This document shows, one piece after another, positions 21,806 through 32,810 of a DNA stretch of 64,000 nucleotides. Within the stretch, counting starts at the first letter, position 1, and each line of letters starts with the position of its first letter. The translations under genes were made by a program, and so were the position numbers. The notes below the pieces were generated by a model. It was not told the origin of the DNA and ran no database searches. It saw only the letters and a list, made by a program, of their open reading frames with translations. Where the stretch lies: assembly GCA_033977485.1 (NCBI GenBank), contig CM066991.1, positions 30,935,850-30,999,849 of the forward strand, written 5' to 3'. This stretch comes from Hydrangea macrophylla (taxonomy: Eukaryota; Streptophyta; Magnoliopsida; Cornales; Hydrangeaceae).

Positions 21806-22630
21806 TCTAGTGGCGGACCCAGAACTTTAATTCAATGGGGGCGAAGTTTTTACGACGGTTTGGGGGCAACGGCCCCAATCGATTTTTTTATTTTTATTTT
21901 TTTGTTTATTATTTTTTTTTTTTTTAGAAATAAGATAATTTTATTTGATTTTTTTCCATAAGTTTCGTGGATATAGGGATTGGAAATTCTGTGTTTGTTT
22001 TTTGTCTATCACATGGAAATTGAGCAAAAATGAGGGGTTTTTTTTTTTTCGCTAAACAGGAGCAAAGGTAGGTTAATAGTGGATATAGGGTCTTTGACTT
22101 TGAGTCTTTTGAGGACTTTGCAAAACTTTAAACTTCATCTGCGTGGGAACATTGTTTTATTTTTATTTTTTAGAAAATGCCTTGTGGTGGTAAACTAGGG
22201 GACTCTAGGTGGTTTTTGTTTTGCCTTTTGGTATTTTATTTATAACATATACATATATACACAATATGTAATACTATAAGATTAAGAGTGTGAACAAGTT
22301 GTCAATTAAACCCGTGTCAAAGTTCTTCAAATTTACAGAAGAGTAATGTTATGCTTCTCAAATTTCTATTTCAAAAGTGACCTAATATTGGGGCGAGGTA
22401 AACAACATCTAATCAAAGTTTAACTGGCCCCACAGTATTTGACTTGGCCCCATTGCCACATCATTTGAAAAGCACTTTTGAGATAATACTCTTTACAAAA
22501 AGCCTCCGAATTAACAGAAAATCTTAAATAAAAGTCCAAATATTTTTTAAAACTATCATATATAACCTATTTTTCCCGAAAGTTCAGTGGAGGCGGCTGC
22601 CCCCGCTCGCCCCCACTGTAGATCCGCCCC
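21806..22630. mobile_element. hAT-like element with 8-bp TSD inside a SINE
   Basis: TGGCTCAA flanks the element perfectly at 21798-21805 and 22631-22638. The left end reads TCTAGTGGCGGACCCAGAAC and the right end, in reverse complement, GGGGCGGATCTACAGTGGG. The GGCGGAYC motif is shared with the element at 1554-2572. No transposase frame is present. It contains the MITE at 22341-22491. Confidence 0.78.
22341..22491. mobile_element. GAGTAATG MITE, copy 2, nested in hAT-like element
   Basis: The element starts GAGTAATGTTATGCTTCTCAAA and ends AATACTC. Flanks TTTACAGAA (22332-22340) and TTTACAAAA (22492-22500) are a 9-bp duplication with one change. Same family as 1900-2055. Confidence 0.75.
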
Positions 22631-22683
22631 TGGCTCAAATCGGACATTCCACATCAAGGAGGGGCTCCTATGGTCACGACCAG

Positions 22684-23111
22684 CATGGGTGGACCTACAT
22701 TGACTCCAGGGGTGGCACAGGCCCCCCCTGGATTTATGGAAATTGTAAAACTGTATGTAATAATTTGTAGATTTTGGAAATAGACCCTCCTAAATTTCAC
22801 ACAGGCCCCTCCTAGACTTCTGAAAATTCTAGATTTACATGTAATGTTTTACAAGTTTTAGACACAGGCCCCTTGCATTTGTGAAATTTCTAGACATACA
22901 TGTAATATTTTACAAGTTTTAGATATAGGCCCCCTAAAATTACATGATTTATCCCAAATTAGAGGTGTTAAACCAATTTTACTTATAATTTTACCATTTT
23001 ACACATAATTATATATAGGTAGAACCAAAAAAATTTACCTCGGGGGCGCTGCCTTGAACCCCCGTATAATCTAGGCCCCACCTGATCACAAAAAATCCTG
23101 AGTCTGTCCTG
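22684..23111. mobile_element. Short hAT-like element with 8-bp TSD inside the same SINE
   Basis: ACGACCAG flanks the element at 22676-22683 and 23112-23119. The ends are CATGGGTGGACCTACATT and, from the right, CAGGACAGACTCAGGATT. The interior has several repeats of GGCCCCTCCTA-type motifs spaced about 60 bp. No coding capacity. Confidence 0.7.
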
Positions 23112-23172
23112 ACGACCAGGGAGGGTTGTTACGCTTGTTGCCTCCTTCTCCCCTTTATCTCAAAAGAAAAAA

Positions 23173-24846
23173 TGTAAGAAACTCAAGAAACGGGAAAAGG
23201 AAGTGAGTGATTTTTCACCCCAATTCATTTCCTTCCTATTTTTCTCATCGTTTTCTTTATCAACCAAGCAAAGAAAAATGTTTTCTTCATCTGAGCCTAA
23301 CTAATATGCTACATGTAAAATTTGAGTTAAATGTGGAATAACAATAATTCTATCGTCACTTCTGCATTAATTATATGACTACACAGTTTATCATCAGCTG
23401 GTGCATTAATAGTCCGCACGGAGTATTTTTCACCACTCTTATCAACTCTTTCGTCCCGTTTGGCGATAGTTTCTGTGATTCAATCGCATAACATTGTGAC
23501 CAAAAGTAGTTTTTTTTTTTTTTGCGATCAAGATTTTCCCAAACGGGCCCTTTTGAACACCTGACTTGATCATCAAAAACAAATCATCCTCATTTTAAGT
23601 TCAAGAGAATTAACAATCTTGGATACACACATATGAACCCCATTCAAGCATATTATCAAACAGTGAATGCTTGTGATGTACATGCCGAACTTAGCTTTTG
23701 CCACAAATTGCAACTACCTTTAAGCACAAATCTACACATTTCCAGAATATGAACAATATCCAACCCCTCAATTGAGGGAGTCCTTAAGTCCAGTAAGGAC
23801 ACAAATGTATACATATATATATATATATATTGATGCATCTTTGTTATTGTATACACACACACACATATTACCAGTGATGGGTTTTCTTTACTTTCTCAGC
23901 AGTATTTGAAGTTTATGACAGATCAAAAGCCAGAATGAGTATACTTTGTACTAAGATGATAAATTAAAATGGGAAATGAGGTTATGAGAAGAACTAACCT
24001 TAATGAAGAGTTGAAAGAGTTGAAGAGAACGGACTTCCATTTATTGAAATGACTTTTAGTTTTGTGGAGATACCAATATATTTAAACTGATTCGGATACT
24101 TAATGGGATATTCGCTCTCTCTGCTTTTTGAGTTTCAAAAGCTTTTGCATTCTTTTTCTTCTTTCTTCTTTTTATTTATTTATTTATTTTATTGGAGTTT
24201 TTGACTCAATCCATCAAATTGAGTCTTCATTTTATTTATTTTTTTTTATCACCATTAATTTTTCAACTTATTTATTAATATATCAATTTTTTTAAATCAC
24301 AAGTTTAAAATGTGACTACTGCCAAAAGATATTTAACTGAAGTCACAAGTTCAAAATGTGACTTCGACAAAAAAAAAAAATTATATTAAATAAACTTATC
24401 CATTTCACCAAAACAAAAATTGTTTTTTTTTTTTTAAACTGATTTTGCAAGTTCAAAATATGACTTCTGCAAAAGAAAGTCCACTTCAGCAAAAAATTTG
24501 CAGGTTCAAAAGTCGTATTTTGAAATTTCGACTTAAAAAAGTTGCTGGCTATGAAAATAAGACCCTCATTTAATATATTGGGTAAAAAAATTGTGCTTTT
24601 TTACCATTTTTATGGGCAAATTACACTCACCTCTCCTGAGATAAAACTTAATTACATGGCCATCTCTCGTCTTTTAAAATATTACAAGGATCTCCCTTTA
24701 GGTTTATGATTGTGTAACACTCTCCTCCACTCTATTAAACTATTAGTAAACATTAGTTGACCCAACAAAAAGTCACTTTTTGAGTTTAATTTTTTTAATA
24801 CTGATTTTACCCATTTTAAACTTCTGAATATATTATAGTTATAAGG
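23173..24846. other. Intergenic; inverted-repeat remnants only
   Basis: A short inverted repeat CCCGTTTGGCGAT...TTTTCCCAAACGGGC lies at about 23456-23550, MITE-like but small. An arm resembling the 20573-21596 element (GGGCAAATTACACTCACCTCTCCTGAG) lies at 24612-24725. Direct repeats of AAGTTCAAAATGTGACTTC occur between 24300 and 24530. No gene is seen. Confidence 0.5.
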
Positions 24847-24860
24847 AACACATAAAATAA

Positions 24861-25258
24861 ACCAAATCCTTGGTAGCCCAAGTGGGGAGGCGGACCAAAA
24901 CAGGGGGGTGTTCTACTCTCTTAGTCTTGTGTTCGAAACTCCTCATGGGTAAAATTAAAGATTTGGCCAGGGCCTTTGGCCTTCTAAAGGGAGGTTAGGG
25001 GTTCGAAATCCCCCAGGGGTCGTGTAAGCTAGTTGGAGGGATGGATCTCAAGATGGACTTTAAAAATGTCCAGCTTGGTGTGGGTTCAGATCCTACCGCT
25101 AACTTGCCTCCCTGATTTACCTAGTGCGGTGTTGTGGGGTCGGTGCACGTGCCTGGGGTTTGCCCCTTGTTCCACTCCGATAAAAACGACAATAGGTATT
25201 GATCCCAAAGTCGCGGAGGACAGACATGGAGATTTGTCCTCGTATTCCAAAAAAAAAA
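24861..25258 (+). mobile_element. Composite SINE with 14-bp TSD
   Basis: AACACATAAAATAA is perfectly repeated at 24847-24860 and 25259-25272. The head has CTTGGTAGCCCAAGTGGGG (A-box-like) and GTGTTCGAAACTCC (B box, 24930). Two further B-box-like motifs follow: GGGGTTCGAAATCCCCC (about 24999) and GGGTTCAGATCC (25082). The element ends CGTATTCCAAAAAAAAAA. A long perfect duplication with a poly-A tail is diagnostic of LINE-mobilised retroposition. The 398-bp length and three B-box-like sites suggest a multipartite SINE. Confidence 0.85.
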
Positions 25259-25367
25259 AACACATAAAATAATGAATTTTACTTTCTCCTTATTTTTTTT
25301 CCCACTCTCTACTCTCCCATGGGCCACCACAAGGTCACAATCACAGTGACCTCCATTCTGGCTCAAC

Positions 25368-25504
25368 TGTAATACCCTTGAAATTTCATTATATGGAAAT
25401 AAATTCTCGGGTTAGTTCTGTAATTATCTATGTACCCTATATATTAATATTATATTTTAATGTTTGATATCATAAAATAATAGCTATAGATTATTTAAAT
25501 ATTC
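25368..25504 (+). repeat. LTR D, piece 1
   Basis: This piece begins with TGTAATACCC and ends with TATTC, one copy of the target duplication of the Tekay-like element inserted here. It resumes at 36759. Confidence 0.7.
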
Positions 25505-26929
25505 TGTAACACCCTGTAATTTTATTTTCATTAATAAATGAGTGTTGTATTTCAATTTTATTTATAAATATTTGTTTGGGGTCAAACCGTAATTTTTTTA
25601 AATATTGAAATACTTTCTATGGTTTTGAAATCGATATATACATTTTTTTTGTACAACCGGGAAATTTATTCCTATGCTAATATGACTTTATGTATTTTTA
25701 TTTTCAACCGGATAATACCAGTTTTGTTTTAATTTGCGTCTTTATCGCGTTTCGTGTGTGGAATTAAGGTTGTGAGCTCAACACATGGGATCACCTCCCA
25801 ATTACTTGGAGGCTACCCAATTCTCTGTATACATATATGTGTATCACAGCACACAATTTCACTCTCTGTAACTCTCATTCACTCTCAATTCTCTCATCTA
25901 TCTCTTGATTTCTCAAGACAAATACCACACACACAGTCTATATATATTTACATACACAATACATAGTTTCATATATATATTTATATCCAGATCAAGAGGA
26001 AGAACGGAGGAGTAAATTTCTAACGACGGAATTTTCGGCAGAATTCTCGGTCTCAAATTCTCTGAATAATCACCTTTGTGAGTAATCTAAACTCACTCTC
26101 CATGTGTATATAGGTATATTTCAGTATATATATGGGTGTTTATGTGTATATATATAGATACACCATTAGAGCTTGAAAAATTGAGTTTTAGAAAAGTTAA
26201 CCAAAATCAATTCCATGAATTGGGAATGAAAGATTTTAGTCCCAATAAGCTACGGTTCGAATCTTCTGAAGTAATTTATTCGTATCGTGACGTACCATTG
26301 ATTTAAAGTTTTGACACCCTTACTTTAATCGCGAATATCTAGAGATACAATCTGTTTTTGTTTAAATTGATCGCATATTCTTAATCTATGCGAAAAATCG
26401 AAGAGATCCATATATTGCACGACATGTTTGAAACAGAATATGAAAATGGGTCTGTGACAGTTTTGAAAATTGAAAACAGGGGAAAACGTAGAAGATGAGG
26501 TTCTGCAACAACTCGCGCTCGCACGAGGTGTGTATTTTTGGGCAGAAAGGAAATTTTAAAAGATTTTATGAAAATGGACTAATCGCGTGCGCGACCCGCT
26601 CGCGCGACCCCTCGCTCGTGCGGACCGCTTGCGCGACGAGGTTGTTTTGACAGTTTGTTCACTTTTGTATCAGGGACCGTCTGGAAAATGTTTTGGGAAG
26701 TTTTAAGGAACTGTTTGACAGATATACTGTTTTAAAGGCTCACTGTTAGGAATTGGACTTATAAGAACGATTAAGGCCGAGATCTATGTTGCACGAATAT
26801 CCAGTTTTGAGATTAATAACTGTTACTGCAAATTGTGAACATTGACATACATATTAGGGTCGAGGTTGTGTCGATATGCATGTGTGTGAAAAAGCGTAAA
26901 AAAGGGTAAAGAGTGGCGGTCTGGTGTGC

Positions 26930-27400
26930 GACCTCAATATCGATCGAATATTATTCCTGGTATTGGAGGCGACAGTGTTGTGTACGACTTAGATATCGAT
27001 CGGATATTATTCCTGGTATCTAAGGCGCGCGTTTCGGATATTGATCGGATATTATTCCTGGTATCCGAAGCGATGGTTGGTCGTGATCGACCCAGATATC
27101 GATCGGATATTATTCCTGGTATCTGAGGTGATAGCGTGGTGTGCGACCTCAATATCGATCGGATATTATTCCTGGTATTGGAGGCGATAGTGTTGTGTAC
27201 GACTTAGATATCGATCGGATATTATTCCTGCTATCTAAGGCGCGCGTTTCGGATATCGATCAGATATTATTCCTGGTATCCGAAGCGATGGTATGGTGTG
27301 CGGTTTGGATATCGATTGGATATTATTCCTGGTATCCAAGGTGACGATGTGTTGTGCGACCTAAGTATTGAGCGGATATTATTCCTGGTATCTGAGGTAA
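26930..27400 (+). repeat. Tandem subrepeats in the 5' LTR of element A
   Basis: About nine units share the core ATCGATCGGATATTATTCCTGG at spacings of roughly 48 to 60 bp, grouped into a larger unit of about 200 bp (26930-27130 resembles 27140-27330). Because the core is near-palindromic, frames open on both strands; these are not genes. Confidence 0.85.
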
Positions 27401-27623
27401 TGGTTTGGTTGAGTCGAGTTTGTTGAGGGAAAAGAGTCAGAAAGATGAGATGTTACATTATTCATGCACGGTCGCATATTTATTGCTCATTATTATCCCC
27501 TGTGACTTATGTTGAAGTTAGAACCTTGAATCTATTGTTCTATTAGTTTATATTACACTGTGGTTATATATGCTTATACATACATTGCGAGAACTTGTTT
27601 ATTTTGCTCACCAGCTTTCATAA

Positions 27624-27707
27624 GCTGACGGCGTTGATGCGGCCTGGACTCTATGTCCAGATTTTTAGGGTCATGAGCAGCCAGGGTATTTCGACTATGC
27701 TAGTTAG
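27624..27707 (+). other. Short reading frame in LTR A ending DYAS-stop
   Basis: In the frame starting GCT GAC GGC at the 3' side of the hairpin, the LTR encodes an A-D-G-V-D-A-A-W-T start and a PGYFDYAS-stop end, with one internal TAG. The 3' LTR (36342-36425) has the same frame with ASWT and DFQGQE, and one different TAG. The pattern A-N/D, SWT, PD, YxxAS-stop is shared with LTR C (41662-41850). Confidence 0.35.
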
Positions 27708-28005
27708 AGGTAGGGGACTTTCCATAAGCCTGCTTTATATATCTTATGTCTTTTATTTTGGTATTGTAATAGACTTTATGATAGATTTGAATAAGGGCGT
27801 TTGTGACCAAGTCCTGGACTTATGTAATAGTTTAGTAAGTTTTAATTTCGGAGCTTATGTTTATTAGTATCCTTTCCTTTAGAAATGTTGTTAAGTTATT
27901 TGTTGCAGGGACAATTGATCATACTCACTTGTCACGACCTACGAGTCCATAAAGGAAATTAAATGATTTCCTGTATTATGCTACGTCGGGGCGTGACAGG
28001 CTTTT

Positions 28006-28017
28006 TGGTATCAGAGC
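28006..28017 (+). promoter_or_regulatory. Primer-binding site of element A
   Basis: TGGTATCAGAGC, seven bases after the LTR terminus, is complementary to the 3' end of initiator methionine tRNA. Confidence 0.9.
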
Positions 28018-28171
28018 TAGGTTATGGCTCGACCAATTGTCCAGAACACATAGGATCTCCCGTTAAGATAGAATTAAGATAAGATAGTTCGACTTCATTC
28101 CGTGTTTAGTCGCTTTCTATCATTGAGAATTTTCTTTCTTCTCGAGAGATTGACCGAATTCTTGTTGATCA

Positions 28172-29232
28172 ATGGATAGGTACCGTTCTCTCGATTATAT
28201 GGCTGGAAGAAATCTCAGGAATCGTCCTGCTATTGAAGCTGTACCCCCGGTAGTAGACCCAACCGGAATGTTTGAGGCTTTTGTAAGGAGATTGGAGAGG
28301 GTTAGCGATCAGAACACAATGAACAATAATCAGAATGGGAATCATAACGGGAATGGAAGGCAAGCCCACCAGACTGGAGACAAGCTTCTCAAGGAGTTTC
28401 GCACTCTGCGACCTGAGTATTTTGCTGGGACTGATGAACCCTGGAAAGCGGAACAGTGGCTACGCCAGATGGAGCGTATCTTTGAGAACATAGAGTGCAC
28501 TGATCTGGAGAAGAAGTGTCTGGCTATCTTTCAGCTGTCATATGCAGCGGCTGATTGGTGGGATGCTGAAAAGGTGACCATAGGGGAAGAAGTTGCAAGG
28601 AGAATGCCGTGGGTGGTGTTCAAGGAAATATTTCTCGAGAAGTATTTTCTTGAAGAAGAGAAGGACAAGAGAGAGAAAGAGTTTATGGAATTGACTCAAG
28701 GGAATCTGACTGTCCGTGAGTACACTACTCGATTTTAGCGTTTGTCTCGCTTTGCTCCACATATGGTGGACACACCCCAGAGGAAAATCAGGAAGTATCA
28801 CCGGGGTCTCAACTTGTCTCTCCGACATCTGACTATAGGACATTTGGGCCAGTCATTTGAAGCTCTGGTGAGATTGGCTACGGGGTTAGAGAATGATGGT
28901 TGTCAGAATTCGAAGTCATTTGGAAATCGACCTCCGCAGAAGGGTTATTCCGGACAGAAACCAGGGTACCCTCAGGGACAGAAAGGACCGGGGATGGAGG
29001 GAAGATACCTCAACAGACATAAGTAGTACAGCAGTATCCGCCTCGAGCAATAGAAGGGAACAATGAAAATAACTGCTTCAATTGTGGTATTCCCGGTCAC
29101 CGAGCTAAAGATTGCTGACTAACTAGGCATGGTGATCGTCCGAGAGTTGTGTGCTATAATTGTGGCATGCTAGGTCACATAAGTCCGGACTGCAAGGCTC
29201 CTAGAAGAGGTAATCATGGTCAGGAAGGATAG
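28172..29232 (+). pseudogene. gag of element A (broken)
   Basis: An ATG at 28172 opens a Gag frame with the retrotransposon Gag domain (W-x-Q-M-E-R-I-F and A-A-D-W-W-D-A-E around residues 85-130), forming the capsid. The frame is stopped by TAG at 28736, continues in the same frame to 29026, and then moves to another frame. Two CCHC zinc knuckles follow, CFNCGIPGHRAKDC (from 29074) and CYNCGMLGHISPDC (from 29152), with TGA at 29116 and TAG at 29230. The knuckles would bind the genomic RNA. The stops at 28736, 29116 and 29230 each fit CAG or CGA codons changed by C-to-T. Confidence 0.85.
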
Positions 29233-29496
29233 GCACGTCTGAATGCTGTTATACCCTAGGCTGCTGGTTACGAAGAAACAGGGCACGAAGAACGTACTTA
29301 TGAGGAAGGACTGCCCGAGCAACAGACAGTGGAAGGTACTCTAACCTTGTTTAACTTTCATGTTAAAGCTTTATTTGACACGGGTGCTACACATTCCTTT
29401 ATATCTGTTAAGATTGTTCTAAAGTTAGGCATAGTACCGCAACGTTTAGATGAAGCTTTGAGGGCTGTCTCACCCTTAGGGACCACCGTCAAGTTA

Positions 29497-31003
29497 TGAT
29501 TGGGTTTGTGCCCTCAAACCATTACTTTATGTATGAGACATTGACATTTTAATATATGGATATCAGCTTTACATTTCATTATGTATGTTTCTTTCATGAG
29601 ATGATTGTTAATCCTTAAGTGTCATAATAAGTAATTCGTGTGTGTATGAGATACACACAAGTGAGATACGAATTACTATTCCTTGATACTTAGAATATGT
29701 CACAGTGGATGATGAGACTGGATACCTCATCAGGTTTACACTGTAGCATAATTAACTACCATTGGATGGAGTGATTAATCTCAATCACTAGAGTGTAGCT
29801 CTTAGTTGATATGCTAGTGCTTATAGTGCATTGACGGACCTGAGTTCCCTATTAACGCTTAAGGCTGTCAACAGTCAATAGGAACTCATAACTTGTATAA
29901 GGTACATGCTCTCAATCTTGAGACGATTATGAACACAGACTGTGGATATGAATGCGTTGACTTACCAATCAGTGAGATCTATAGAAGATCAACACCTGGG
30001 TATCTTGGGTATGTCATGTTCATAGGGTTGTGAACATATATTGTCAAGATAGAATCTACCCTTTGATTCAGAGTAAGCATTCCCTTGAGAATGTCACCAA
30101 GTCGATTACTGAGTACTGCAGTCTTGTTGATAAGAGTTATCAACATGTTTGGTAATCGTGAGAGGTGAATGGGACTTAAGGAATACAAGAAGTAATCATG
30201 ATTCAGGTTGACAGTAACTGTTATCCGATTGCCTGAATATGATTGCGAATGCTGACGGTAGAGGGACATTAGTACACCATACAAGTCTAGTTATCTCTTC
30301 GGATATGTTCTTTAGCGTTAGAGTTCAGTTATCTTTTTATAGTGGAGTAAACGTTAACTGACCAGTTGATTAGTTTGCTGATTAAAGAGTTTGGTCATGG
30401 TAATTAATCAACTGGTCTGAGCCAACAATAAAGAGCCTAGGAGGTCCCACTCTTAGCTCCGCCAGGATACTTGGAAAGACACTTGAGGAAGCTGTCAAGA
30501 CAAGTTCGATCGATTGAAGTTGTTCGATCGATTGAAGTCATGGCAGGTTCGATCGATCGAGAATGGTTCAATCGATCGAAGGTTCGATCGATCGAATATC
30601 TTCGATCGCTCGAAGTCTTGGTCGGTTCTGGAAATCTATAAATAGGACAGCTGCGTTCTGGAAAAGAAGTTTGTCGTTTTAGAACGTCAGAAGCTGCAGA
30701 AACTGTTTTAGAGCCCCAAACCTTCTTCTTCTTTTCTATTAGAGATCCCACCATCTCCAGTCTCTCCAGGAAGCATCCGCAGGAGACATAAGGGTGAAGA
30801 CAACCTAGTGGAGGCTGCTGCATCACCAAGGAAGAAGAAAGAAAATCAGAATTGGGTTCAAGACACTAAGGTATAACTTTTGTCCCCTCTTGTGCGCATC
30901 TATGGAATTAACGAGTAGTAGATCCTAGGCTACCATTAAGTTTTTATAACTTGACTTTTCCGCTGCGCGTTTAAACTTTTAACTTAAATCGATTTTTCCA
31001 TCA
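29497..31003 (+). mobile_element. Solo LTR, family B, copy 2, inside element A
   Basis: The unit starts TGATTGGGTTTGTGCCCTC and ends TTTTTCCATCA. Flanks read AAGTTA on the left and AGTTATTA on the right, giving a 4-5 bp duplication (GTTA or AGTTA). The unit aligns with 6413-7909 over its whole length, including TATAAATA (30637) and the CGATCGAT palindromes (30503-30617). It is younger than element A, whose protease it splits. Confidence 0.9.
30637..30644 (+). promoter_or_regulatory. TATA box in solo LTR B copy 2
   Basis: TATAAATA in the context GGAAATCTATAAATAGGACAG, the same as at 7553. Confidence 0.65.
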
Positions 31004-31316
31004 GTTATTACATATATGTAAGGATTGTCCTCTACAGTTAGGAGACCGTGATCTTTTGGCAAGATTGGTGGTTCTGTCGATGAAGGAGTTCGATATAATC
31101 CTGGGAATGGATTGGCTCGAGAAGAATCATGCGAAGTTGGATTGTGCAAGGAAGAGGATCACATTTGCAGATAATGGGAATCGACCCTTCGATTTCCAAT
31201 GTAACCCTTCGGGTGATATGTTCCTCACCAGATGCCTAGCAAACATTGAGGTTGTCAGTACAGAGGTGACAGTGTCATCAATACCGGTGATCAAAGAGTT
31301 CGAGGAAGTATTCTGA

Positions 31317-32640
31317 GATATTTCTGGATTACCACCTGAGAGGGACATAGAATTCTATGTGGAACTGGTGCCAGGCACTCGATCTATAACCAAGGTTCCC
31401 TACAGGATGGCCCCTACAGAGTTATTGGAGCTGAAGGAACAAGTTCAAGAACTTGAAAAGTTGGATTTTGTTCGTCCAAGTACTTCACCCTAGGGAGCAC
31501 CAGTGTTGTTCGTGAAGAAGAAGGATGGGACAATGCGGTTGTGTATTGACTACCGGGAATTGAATAAGGTTACTATCAAGAATAAGTATCCTTTACCTCG
31601 GATAGACGATCTGTTTGACCAATTGCAAGGAGCCACGACCTTTTCTAAGATTGATCTACGGTCAGGGTATCACCAGTTGAGGGTGCGGAAGGAAGACATA
31701 CCTAAAACTGCTTTCAGGAAGAGGTACGGACACTATGAGGTCTTAGTGATGTCGTTTGGGATGACGAATGCTCCAGCTGTGTTTATGGACTTGATGAACA
31801 GAGTATTCAAGCCATACTTAGATCAGTTCGTTATTGTCTTAATCGACGATATTTTAATCTATTCCAAGTCAGAGGAAGAGCATGAACATCATCTATGGAT
31901 TACGATGCAGACTCTCAAGGATCACTGCTTGTATGCTAAATTCAGTAAGTGTGAATTCTGGCTTCAAGAAGTTAAGTTTCTCGGGTATGTGATCTCTCAA
32001 CCAGGAATTGCGGTTGACTCATCAAAGACCGATGCAGTGGCGAATTGGACTCGGCCAACCAATGCTACAGAAGTCAAAAGTTTTCTAGGATTAGCTGGTT
32101 ACTATCGGAGAATTGTAGAGGGTTTCTCAAAGATAGAAGCCCCGTTAACTGGTTTGACTAAGAAAGATTTGAAGTTTGAATGGACTGATAAGCATGAACG
32201 CGCTCTTCTGGAATTGAAAGATAGATTGACAACAACGCCAGTACTTGCGATACCAAAGGATGGTGAGAAGTTTAATATTTTTAGTGACGCCTCTTATCAA
32301 GGATTGTGATGTGTCCTTATGTAAGACGGTAAGGTTATCGCCGATGGTTCACGACAGTTGAAGCCAAATGAATTGAATTACCCAACTCATGATTTGGAGC
32401 TAGCAGCAGTCGTGTTCGCACTTAAGATCTGGAGACACTACCTCTACGGGGAGAAGTTTGATTTATTCTCAGACCACAAGAGCCTCAAGTATTTGTTTAC
32501 TCAGAAAGAGCTGAACATGAGGCAATGCCGGTGGATGGAACTGATCAAGGACTATGACTTTACATTAGAGTACCACCCTGGTAAGGCTAATGTAGTCACT
32601 GACGCCCTAAGTCGGAAACCTCAAGGAATGATTGCTTTAT
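31317..32640 (+). pseudogene. Reverse transcriptase and RNase H of element A (broken)
   Basis: The RT has [20 protein letters not shown] (from about 31509), [25 protein letters not shown], and the active site [12 protein letters not shown] (D-D near 31850). RNase H follows with FSDAS, the second acidic motif in [11 protein letters not shown] and FSDHKSL, and ends before ALSRKPQG. Stops occur at 31491-31495 (TAG in place of a Trp in the SP-W-GAP motif), 32307 (TGA) and about 32323 (TAA). These enzymes would copy the element RNA into DNA in the particle; this copy cannot. Confidence 0.9.
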
Positions 32641-32810
32641 TGATGATGAGGGAATGGAAAGCTTTAGAGACAATCGCAGAATTTGATATGCAGATTTCTA
32701 AGGGAAGTGTCGGGCAACACTTTGGATGCCTCATGGTACAACCAACACTTGTGAGTCGAATTATCAAGGCCCAAAAGAAAGACGAGAAATTTTAAGTATG
32801 GTTCACCAAG

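Larger units (their letters stand above)
21611..23172 (+). mobile_element. SINE interrupted by two hAT-like elements
   Basis: The head GTAGCCCAGTTGGGACGGGG (A-box-like) is followed by GGAGTTCAAATCCTGAC (B box) and a body that continues to GGCTCAA at 21805. The body resumes at 22639 (ATCGGACATTCCACATC), is interrupted again at 22684-23111, and ends CTTTATCTCAAAAGAAAAAA at 23172. Removing both insertions and one copy of each duplication leaves about 300 bp. The SINE's own target duplication is not resolved. Confidence 0.7.
25505..27998 (+). repeat. 5' LTR of element A
   Basis: The LTR is 2,494 bp. It has CTCTGTATACATATATGTG as a possible core promoter near 25823, a CG-rich palindrome array at 26505-26635, nine GATATCGATCGGATATTATTCC-type units at 26930-27400 and the CAGCTTTCATAAGCTG hairpin at 27612-27627. 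It ends TGACA. Confidence 0.92.
29233..31316 (+). pseudogene. Aspartic protease region of element A, split by solo LTR B
   Basis: The retroviral-type protease motif LFDTGATHSF (catalytic D at 29377) lies in the first part. A TAG interrupts at 29257. The frame is cut at 29496 by the 1.5-kb solo LTR and resumes exactly in phase at 31008 with HICKDCPLQLGDRDLLARL and IILGMDWLEKNHA, the C-terminal protease signature. It ends in TGA at 31314. The in-phase resumption after removing one target duplication confirms a clean insertion. Confidence 0.85.

Noticed and set aside
26930..27400. Regularly spaced repeats resembling a CRISPR array
   Set aside because: They are near-palindromic tandem subrepeats inside a plant LTR, repeated identically in the other LTR, with spacers that are themselves repeated; no cas genes are present.
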